Below, one piece after another: positions 1 to 7,749 of a DNA stretch of 25,356 nt; position 1 is the first letter of the stretch; each line of letters starts with the position of its first letter. The stretch comes from a virus. Position numbers and translations under genes: made by a program. The stretch is taken from positions 1-25,356 of the IMG/VR virus record IMGVR_UViG_3300025141_000672. One strand, 5' to 3'. The notes below the pieces were generated by a model. It was not told where the DNA came from. It searched no databases and saw only the letters and a list, made by a program, of their open reading frames with translations.

Positions 1-3000
1 GCGAGGGCAGCGTTACGAGTATTGAAAGGGTTCGCCGCATCGATCAAGTTGACTTTCTGCCCACCGATCTTGACCGTCTTGAATCCCGGAGCCAGCCGCT
101 CAGCGATCAGCCCCCGACCAGTGGACTCCACAAACTCGGAGGCGACCTGACCAGCGCCAGAACCCAGACTCCCTGTCCGCGCCAGTTCACGAATGATCTC
201 CACATGGGCAGGATCAACATTCTCTGGATTTATCATCCGGCCACGCATTGCCTTACGCATACGAGCAGCCTTCTTCGGGAAGCCCGCAGCAACCGCTTCC
301 TCTTCCTGCCACTTCCAATAGGCGCGCATAAACTTCCGGTAACTACCCCAGTTCATGCCCGCCAAATGGTTCATAAAGGCGCCCGACATGAAGTTGCGTC
401 CGTGGAAACCCGGCTTCGCAATCATGTAGGCCCGCAACAAGTTGTGTAACTTGTCGTACTTATTCATAAACCCGGCGGCACCCCCACGCGCAACGTATTG
501 TTCAGTTGCCTTCATGGAATCAACAAGCGTGCTGTTCCCCTGTAGATGACCGAACTTGCGCATACCTGAACGGAAGATGTTGTCAAGAATCGTTTCCGCC
601 TCAGGGATCTTGTGAAGATCCCCAAGCGTCTGCTCTGGCAGACGCGACACCAAGTCCGTCCAGCCCTGAGCACCCCGCTCAAACTCGTCCAAAGCGAACT
701 CCAACATCGCGCTGTCGTTCTCAATCAAAGCGTTGAGCGAGAGCCGAAGGTCGATCAAATCGTCAGGCAGGTTCTCTAGCGGAACCTCTGTAGGCGCCCC
801 CAATCGCGCAATGGTTTCCAAGGCGGCATCCATCTTGGCCTGCTGCTCCACCACGGCGCTGCTAACCAGATAGTCCTCCATCTCCCCCTTTACCTTGTCC
901 GCATCTATCTTCGCAGAAGCGCGTTCAGCGTCCACATTCATTCGCCTTACATCAAGATTCTTTGCCCTTTCCGCCAGTTCCTTGCTGCGATCGATGAGCA
1001 CATCTTGCTCTTCAAGCAGCCGCGCCCTGCGAGCGGTCAGCACTTCCAGCGAATCGGGCTCCCGCAACCCTTCAGGCAAATACTTTTTAGGCACGTTGGT
1101 CGAAATGTCTTGGTACCACTCAAAGAACGCTGTTGAATCAAGCCACCGGTATTCACCCTTTGCGGCAGCCGCCGACTTCTCTGCGACACCCTTGGGGATT
1201 CCAGTCTCGCCACCGGCAAGGAAACCTGTCGCCATTTGTTCAAGTTCTGCGTCAATAATGTCGTACGGATCCGGCTCCCACAACCCGTACATTTCTTCAA
1301 CTTCAGCCATGATGTCTTCTGTGTTCAGTTGACCGCTATCCAGAAGACTATTGACGTAATCCTCCAGCGTGCCGGTTGTATCTATATCCAACGCCCCCGT
1401 GTCCAAAGTGGACGTATAGCCGGTGTCATCCAAGATTTTCATGTAACTGGGCTTGAAGAACGGATGATCGAACGAACCCTGAATCAGCATGTCCTGAACC
1501 TCAGGCCACGGGTTCTTCAAATCGGCGGGATCCAAAAACATGGCCCCTTCGTCAAGGGACATTTCCGCACCAAGCGCATCAAATGCCTGCTGCTCCGACG
1601 CAGCCTCGTCCAGAGACAAGGACTCCATCCTCTTACGATGGAGTTCGGTCATGTCCTCGGGCCGAATATCTCCCTCTTCGATAATCCGTGAAATGTTGCG
1701 ATGCGTCATCGCAACATCCGAAGAATGGAAAGCAATCGGGTTTACAGCCTGAAAGTTGGCGAAGCCTGACACACCGTCCCCGCCGATGTTTGACCCATCC
1801 GCTAGGTACGGTGTGTCTTGCGTATTCCACCAAACGGATGCGGAATACCCGTCTGCTGACATGGAGTCCGCATACAGGTTGTGGAAGCGGGCGAGATTCC
1901 ATTGACGAAGTTCCCTGCTGAATCGAAGATCCGCCCCCTTGGGCGTCACCGGACCCGGCACATATTTCGGCGCTTCCCACCCTCCTACGGTGCCAAGGAT
2001 GCCACCTTCGTCTATGTGTTTAGCGCGCCAAGACTGCGCTTTCGCTGCGTCTCCGCTACTCCATTGGAAAGGCTCGTTGATGAACTCCATGAGGAGATCC
2101 CCGAACGCGGCGGTACCGGTCATCGACTGGGTGCCCATATCTTGTACTCGTGTTGAGCCGGTCATGGATGGATCCTTGGCCCAAAGGAACTGGACCCATT
2201 CGTCAGTCAAGTTCTCAATGTCTAAATTGGTCCCCTGAGATGCGGCAACGGATTTCTTTTGGGAGAGGTAAACAGCGAACTCCAACCTGTCATGGAAGGA
2301 AGCGCCCGCTATCCGTTGCGCCAAGATGGCATCTTTGGCCGTATCCCCGGTCTTCAAGAAGAGGCTGTCAGGTACACGCAAATGCTCCAAGTCCATAGCC
2401 AAACGCAAAGGCTCTATTACTTGCGGCCCCCATCGGGACGCATCAGCGTCGAATCCACCCGTTGGCTTATGCTTCTCAAGAAGGTTTACCAACTGCCTAA
2501 AGAACTTGGGATCCTGTTCGGCAACGCGAGCAAACATATCCATGTACTGCTGTCCGGCAGCAAAAGATTTGCCGTCGAACATATCTAGAACCCCCGCCTG
2601 ATCGGCGGCATGAACTATGGCTCTAATCTCGTCGGGGCTACTTGCTGCTGAAATATCCGCTATCGCCCGAACTGCGGCTTGCTCGGACTCATCCCACCCC
2701 AAGCCGTAGAACTTGATGCTGTCGTATCCGCGCGGCATATCAATAAGCAGGTTGTACCCGCCAACGCCACTCCCATGATAGAAGAGGCCGTTATTGGTCA
2801 GGTTGAGTAAATGCTTATCGTGCCAACCCCCTTCAGCCTTGCCGCCCGACCCCGTTAGATTCAACGTATGACGCCAGTCCGCTGCGCCCCCAGAGTTGTG
2901 GCTATAGGTCGAATGGTAGACGTTCATCGTCATACCGGCTTCAGCGAAATCATCGATCTGCTGCTGCGAGAAACCACGCTTAGCCAGAAGGGCGTTTGCC

Positions 3001-6000
3001 ATCATTTCGGGATCATCCGAAGGGATGTATTCCAACCCGTACCGATTAGCCAAAGCCTCCAGCCGTTCGTCAAGGAACTGGATGAACGGCTCCAAATCCT
3101 GTTGTGCTTCCAGCGGCGTCGGCATGGACCGCCGAACAAAGGCGTCCATCCCGCCAGCCTCAATACGCAAATCAAGAATCCGTTGTACCTGATTGGCAAG
3201 TTCTCCCGCCGGACTGTCACCAAGGCCCGCCAGCGCCAGCGGGGCGTACCAACTATTCATGCCCGGATCCAACATGCCGCCCGTAGTGCCGATGTCGGAC
3301 ATCGCCCCCGGCGCCCAACCCAACTCTGACTTCAGGCCACCCATTGCCCTATAGAAGAAAGTTGAACCTTGGTCTATTCGGATCAAACCTTGAATCGGAT
3401 GTAGCGCAATATTGTCGTAACCCATCCCGACTACATCCCAGTTGGCGAGAAGCATGTCTGCTGCTGCGCCCTTCGCAAGCGCCTCCGCAATAGTCTCAAC
3501 GGTTTCGCCCTGCTTGAGATCGGACATTATAAAGTTTTCCGCACCGAACCTCTTGATCCCGTTAGCGTCAGTAATGATTACCCCGATATTCGGGTCGATC
3601 CCCGATTCGGCAACGGTAGTTATCTCCCCTACCCACGGAGCGATATGCCACAGCGACCCGTCGGAATGGCGTGACGCATACGAGTCGGGGGCACCAAACC
3701 CCAACTCCCGGTACAGCGCGTTACCCAACACTTCGCTGGTGATTCGATCGCGTCCGGTTCCCGGCGGCATCTCAACCCCGTCGGCGGTCATGTCGTCGTA
3801 ACGCTTTACATAATATTCTTGGCCGTCGAAAAGATACCTGCCGCCCAGATTGCTACCCAACTGCCCGTCCGTCTGCGTACCACTGAGGATGTCATCGATA
3901 CTGGCGCCCTTGTTCGGAAGCGGGGACGCTGCCGAACCATTGGCGCCTGTGATCTGCTTCATGTGTTCGTACTGCTTCTCAAGCATTACGTAATCACCGA
4001 CGCCGATAGACATTTCTTCACCCTTATGGGTTACGAAACGTATGCGAACTGGTTGCCCCGCCTCGTCAGCCATTTGGGTAATGACATCCATCGCATCATG
4101 TACGTCGCTGATCTGTTGATGAAGGGTTCTTCGGATCTGGGTGACAACACCATCCAAATCCTTCCCGTTCTCAACAAACCGTGACACGGGAGCGTCCTTG
4201 CCCGCGTAATACGTTTTCAAAGCAGACCGCAAGTCGGCGTCAAACTCCACCAACTCATCCACGTTTAAGAAGCCCTGACCGTAAAGCATCTCTTCGGTAT
4301 CGGTCACATCCAAGATGTACTGCTCGGCCTTCACGACCTCTTCAGGTGTGGGTATCGAACCCTCAGGGAACTGTTCCGGCACCAACTCTGCGTATCGCCC
4401 AATGTAAGCGGACATTTCATCGATCTCTCGGCCAAGGCGACGATGAGCGAAGTCAACCTTCGCTGCTTCGTTGCCAAGCGCAGACAGGGGATCCAACTCT
4501 GCCTCAACGCCCAGCCACATGCCGTAGCCGTCGTCATCCATGCGCTGCAACACCTCATTGAGATTCATGAACAGTTGTTCCATCTCAATGACTTTGCCTT
4601 CAGGCGTGGTGTAGGCCCACTTGCCAGCACCCGGACCCGCCAAAATCTTCCCGATGAAATCGGGAAGATTGCCGTTGACCTCTAGTTCCTGAAGAGAGGC
4701 GTCAATATCTTCAACCCGCAAATGCCGCAGGAAATCATTTCCGACAAAAGCCTCAAAGGCTTCAGGAGTACCGAAGATCCGGGCAATATCGCGCTCCAAC
4801 TTCATCAGATGGATTGTGCCCGAAGTCAATGTTTCCCACGCAAAGGACATGGAGTCGCCGTTCTTCACCAGACTTGCGGCAGCATCCATCAACTCAACCC
4901 GTTGACGCTCCAACGCAATCAACTCCGCACCGCGCGGTGTCTCAGAAATCTGGTCATTAGCGCGACGAATCTTGGCGTCTATCTCCGCCAACTCACTCTG
5001 GTTCTTCAGCCAAGCCGTTTCACGATCCGCGTGCTGAAGCAACAAATCGGTCTGATGTACGTCCAGCCGATCAAGTTCTTCCGCCTTCTGCTGGGCGATC
5101 TCCCTCCACTTCGCCTCTTGCTGCTGTAGGCGCCCAAGATCAGCCCCCTCGTCAGCACTCGCCCGAACAACATTTATCAACTCGGCCTGAGCGTTTAGCA
5201 GCCCCTCGCGGGCACGCCTGATCTGGCGTGCCGTCGCCACGGCAGCCATGTCAGGCAACTTGACATACTCGGTAATGCGATGCGTCAACACCCCCTCGTT
5301 GAACAACATGCTCTCGGTATATATCTCACCCGTTCGATGAGAAACCTGATTCACATAACCCTTCAACGCCGTTTCCAGATCGTCAGCGAAAAGCAGATAA
5401 TCGGCGTCAGCCGCAATCAACGCATCCGCGATCTGATCCTCAACCGAACCCGTAAGAATCTCTTTACCCGTAACAGGATCAATCATTCCCGTAGGCGTAT
5501 TCGGTTCCTCCAGATCAATGCCCCAGAACCTGTGATCGACGCCAGACTCCCCATCAACGCCGCCGCGTACAAAGGCTTCAGCCTCATCATGCGGCACCAT
5601 CGGATTCTGCTTCTTGTAATCGGCAACCTTCTGGTCGAACTCCGTCTTCGACACATACTTCCTGCGAAGTTCCGGCCCCTTCGCGCTCGCAACATCTTCA
5701 AAACGCCTCGTCCCACGACCGCGCCTACGCATGGCCGCAGCCACAGCGGCCCGCGCATCATCAGACAGAACACGCGGCACATAGTTCTCTGCTCTGCCTA
5801 AGAAACCGCCCTCCCTGCCCGACGCCTTGTTGGCTATCTCACGCAGGTCTTCCAACATCTGACGGCCATCAGGCACAAGCCCCGGCGCAACAGCCTCAAT
5901 CTCCTGAAACGCAGCGTCATTGCCGCCCAAAGCGCTGTACAACTTCTGTTGCGTAATCTCAGGAAACTCGGAAGACGCGGCAGCGACTTCCTCCAAATAG

Positions 6001-7745
6001 GCGCTGGCGCGCTCCGTCATCTGAACCTTTACACGCCGCCCCACATTCTTGCCGCGAGCCATCGCGTGTACAACACGCTTCCCCTGCTGAATGAACACGC
6101 CATCAGTTGAGTTTCTAATAGCAGTTTTCAGGTCGGCCATCTTGCCGCCCATATTCCACCCATCGGGAAGTTTCTTTCCCGCCAAACGGAATAGGCCACC
6201 GCGCCTCAACGCGTCAGGAATCTTCTTCGCCCCAGCGGCCTTAGCCGCCTGAGCAATAATGCCGTTACGAACACCCTGCGGAATACCGGTAACCAACTTG
6301 CCAAGAACCGGAGCCTCCGAACTCATAATCCGCAGACCCGACGGAGCCTCTAAGCCCTTACTGAACACCTTCTGGGTGAGGCCATCGATCTTCTTGGCAA
6401 TACCAAGTCTCCTGCCAATCGGACCCGTTCCCGGCACCTTCAAACCGAACGACAACCGCATCTTCGATACATCTTCTGGATCAATCCACCCGATGTTTCT
6501 GCGCGGCGTGAACTCCTGATACGCCGTACCCCCCTTGAGCCGCCCCCTGTAGGCGTCAGCATCCGCTACCGTGCGACCCCCGGCCTTATAGAACTTTTCG
6601 ATTGTCGTTTCAACGGCCTCATCCAGCCCCGTTTCAACGACCTGCTCGCGGATCCCGCGACCGGTCGAATCAAGAAACTCATCCGCACCAAACCGGAAGT
6701 TCCGATCAAGACCGCTATCAGCCATCATCTTCGCGGCGAAACGAAGATCATCACCCGCAACCGACGTTGCGCCACGCGTCTGAGCGCGACCCGTAATGTC
6801 GGCTAGACGCTGGAACTCCCCGATCTCATCGTTCGTGAAAACAATCCGATGACTAGGGGCGCCATCGACCTTCGCCGTCCACGCCCATCCCTTAGTCCCA
6901 AGATCCTCCAGATCCCCCAGAACACCCTTCTTGCCTCCCGCCGTAGCGGATTGCGCTAGGTCATCGGCAAGACTCTGCCAATCACCTTGCTTCATTTTCT
7001 TACCGATGCCTTCCATCGCATCCCCGCCAAGGGTACGCAACTTCCTCATCACGGCCTGACGGGTTACTTCGCGGGAAATGGCCGCACCAGCCCCCTTAGT
7101 CGCTAGTTTCGCACCGAACCCAACACCCTTGCCGACCATCCCCAGATACGAAAGCGGATCCAAAGCGACATCGCCCGCAAACCCAATCGCAGCCGCAGCG
7201 AACTTTTGCCACCCGCTATCACGATCCTGTAGCAAGTCATAGTCGTGAAGCATCCGACCAAACGTATAGTTGTCGTTGTACTGCTTCTTGAAGTCGCCCC
7301 AACTGGCGTCATCGCCAGTGAAAACATCAATCGTTTCCTTCAGGGCGGACGTAGTAAATGCCAAAGGCTTCTGAACTGCGTTGAGAAAGCCGCCTACAGG
7401 CCCCTTTGTTAGTGCGTTGACATACCACGGCGTATTCGCCTTGATATGTTCCTGTTGCGCCCAACGAGTTGACGTTTCGGAAACAGGACGCCCAACCACT
7501 CCGGGCGTAACCCGGCCCAGATTCGCCGGGTCCACATTCAAGATGTTCGCTAACCGCTGGCGCGGATCAGGAATATCTATAGGTTGAATCGCCGTCGTTG
7601 GCGCCGCTGGCGCCACGGGCGCCTTGGGCGCAGAAGCAACCTTCGGTCGTTTGATCTCCGGCTTGGGAAGACCGGCGGTGCTGCCTACACCAGCGAGAGC
7701 GTCGTAAGCGACGCGTCGTCTGGTTTCTGGATTGAAAGTAACCAC
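1..7745 (-). CDS. Giant virion-associated (polyvalent, ejection-type) protein, C-terminus off the left edge
   Basis: One uninterrupted frame of at least 2,581 codons runs from a GTG at 7745 to the left edge, so the protein is partial. The start is set by its position 4 bp after the upstream TAG and by the GGAAGTAGG just before it; the ATG at 7747 is in another frame and stops within about 20 codons. Visible parts: a Pro/Ala-rich N-terminus (about 20-55); a hydrophobic stretch with GDVALDPLSYLG (about 182-202); a basic region before ENYVPRVL (about 650); a long coiled coil (about 832-963); a kinase-like core (about 1300-1500); a His-rich stretch from about 1610; a second coiled coil (about 2232-2312); and PGFHGRNF near 2440. 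Size and place at the end of the virion operon fit an internal protein ejected with DNA, as T7 gp16 is. That role is inferred. No transglycosylase or peptidase motif was recognised. Confidence 0.85.
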   Translation of the reverse strand, partial: MVTFNPETRRRVAYDALAGVGSTAGLPKPEIKRPKVASAPKAPVAPAAPTTAIQPIDIPDPRQRLANILNVDPANLGRVTPGVVGRPVSETSTRWAQQEHIKANTPWYVNALTKGPVGGFLNAVQKPLAFTTSALKETIDVFTGDDASWGDFKKQYNDNYTFGRMLHDYDLLQDRDSGWQKFAAAAIGFAGDVALDPLSYLGMVGKGVGFGAKLATKGAGAAISREVTRQAVMRKLRTLGGDAMEGIGKKMKQGDWQSLADDLAQSATAGGKKGVLGDLEDLGTKGWAWTAKVDGAPSHRIVFTNDEIGEFQRLADITGRAQTRGATSVAGDDLRFAAKMMADSGLDRNFRFGADEFLDSTGRGIREQVVETGLDEAVETTIEKFYKAGGRTVADADAYRGRLKGGTAYQEFTPRRNIGWIDPEDVSKMRLSFGLKVPGTGPIGRRLGIAKKIDGLTQKVFSKGLEAPSGLRIMSSEAPVLGKLVTGIPQGVRNGIIAQAAKAAGAKKIPDALRRGGLFRLAGKKLPDGWNMGGKMADLKTAIRNSTDGVFIQQGKRVVHAMARGKNVGRRVKVQMTERASAYLEEVAAASSEFPEITQQKLYSALGGNDAAFQEIEAVAPGLVPDGRQMLEDLREIANKASGREGGFLGRAENYVPRVLSDDARAAVAAAMRRRGRGTRRFEDVASAKGPELRRKYVSKTEFDQKVADYKKQNPMVPHDEAEAFVRGGVDGESGVDHRFWGIDLEEPNTPTGMIDPVTGKEILTGSVEDQIADALIAADADYLLFADDLETALKGYVNQVSHRTGEIYTESMLFNEGVLTHRITEYVKLPDMAAVATARQIRRAREGLLNAQAELINVVRASADEGADLGRLQQQEAKWREIAQQKAEELDRLDVHQTDLLLQHADRETAWLKNQSELAEIDAKIRRANDQISETPRGAELIALERQRVELMDAAASLVKNGDSMSFAWETLTSGTIHLMKLERDIARIFGTPEAFEAFVGNDFLRHLRVEDIDASLQELEVNGNLPDFIGKILAGPGAGKWAYTTPEGKVIEMEQLFMNLNEVLQRMDDDGYGMWLGVEAELDPLSALGNEAAKVDFAHRRLGREIDEMSAYIGRYAELVPEQFPEGSIPTPEEVVKAEQYILDVTDTEEMLYGQGFLNVDELVEFDADLRSALKTYYAGKDAPVSRFVENGKDLDGVVTQIRRTLHQQISDVHDAMDVITQMADEAGQPVRIRFVTHKGEEMSIGVGDYVMLEKQYEHMKQITGANGSAASPLPNKGASIDDILSGTQTDGQLGSNLGGRYLFDGQEYYVKRYDDMTADGVEMPPGTGRDRITSEVLGNALYRELGFGAPDSYASRHSDGSLWHIAPWVGEITTVAESGIDPNIGVIITDANGIKRFGAENFIMSDLKQGETVETIAEALAKGAAADMLLANWDVVGMGYDNIALHPIQGLIRIDQGSTFFYRAMGGLKSELGWAPGAMSDIGTTGGMLDPGMNSWYAPLALAGLGDSPAGELANQVQRILDLRIEAGGMDAFVRRSMPTPLEAQQDLEPFIQFLDERLEALANRYGLEYIPSDDPEMMANALLAKRGFSQQQIDDFAEAGMTMNVYHSTYSHNSGGAADWRHTLNLTGSGGKAEGGWHDKHLLNLTNNGLFYHGSGVGGYNLLIDMPRGYDSIKFYGLGWDESEQAAVRAIADISAASSPDEIRAIVHAADQAGVLDMFDGKSFAAGQQYMDMFARVAEQDPKFFRQLVNLLEKHKPTGGFDADASRWGPQVIEPLRLAMDLEHLRVPDSLFLKTGDTAKDAILAQRIAGASFHDRLEFAVYLSQKKSVAASQGTNLDIENLTDEWVQFLWAKDPSMTGSTRVQDMGTQSMTGTAAFGDLLMEFINEPFQWSSGDAAKAQSWRAKHIDEGGILGTVGGWEAPKYVPGPVTPKGADLRFSRELRQWNLARFHNLYADSMSADGYSASVWWNTQDTPYLADGSNIGGDGVSGFANFQAVNPIAFHSSDVAMTHRNISRIIEEGDIRPEDMTELHRKRMESLSLDEAASEQQAFDALGAEMSLDEGAMFLDPADLKNPWPEVQDMLIQGSFDHPFFKPSYMKILDDTGYTSTLDTGALDIDTTGTLEDYVNSLLDSGQLNTEDIMAEVEEMYGLWEPDPYDIIDAELEQMATGFLAGGETGIPKGVAEKSAAAAKGEYRWLDSTAFFEWYQDISTNVPKKYLPEGLREPDSLEVLTARRARLLEEQDVLIDRSKELAERAKNLDVRRMNVDAERASAKIDADKVKGEMEDYLVSSAVVEQQAKMDAALETIARLGAPTEVPLENLPDDLIDLRLSLNALIENDSAMLEFALDEFERGAQGWTDLVSRLPEQTLGDLHKIPEAETILDNIFRSGMRKFGHLQGNSTLVDSMKATEQYVARGGAAGFMNKYDKLHNLLRAYMIAKPGFHGRNFMSGAFMNHLAGMNWGSYRKFMRAYWKWQEEEAVAAGFPKKAARMRKAMRGRMINPENVDPAHVEIIRELARTGSLGSGAGQVASEFVESTGRGLIAERLAPGFKTVKIGGQKVNLIDAANPFNTRNAAL
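3240..3845 (-). other. Kinase-like (HipA/PI-kinase-type) domain inside the giant protein
   Basis: Reading residues about 1301-1502 gives the landmarks of a HipA- or phosphatidylinositol-kinase-like fold in order. A Gly-containing strand leads to EYYVKRY, with Lys1314 as candidate ATP-binding lysine. A helix RITSEVLGNALYRELG follows, whose Glu could pair with that lysine. Then comes a catalytic-loop-like NWDVVGMGYDN (Asp1437 and Asn1445), and RIDQG, where Asp1458 sits where the metal-binding DFG-type aspartate is expected. Spacing between the last two motifs is about 20 residues, usual for such folds. This is motif reading only. It may be an inactive kinase fold or use an unknown substrate. 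Confidence 0.55.
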
Positions 7746-7749
7746 ATCC

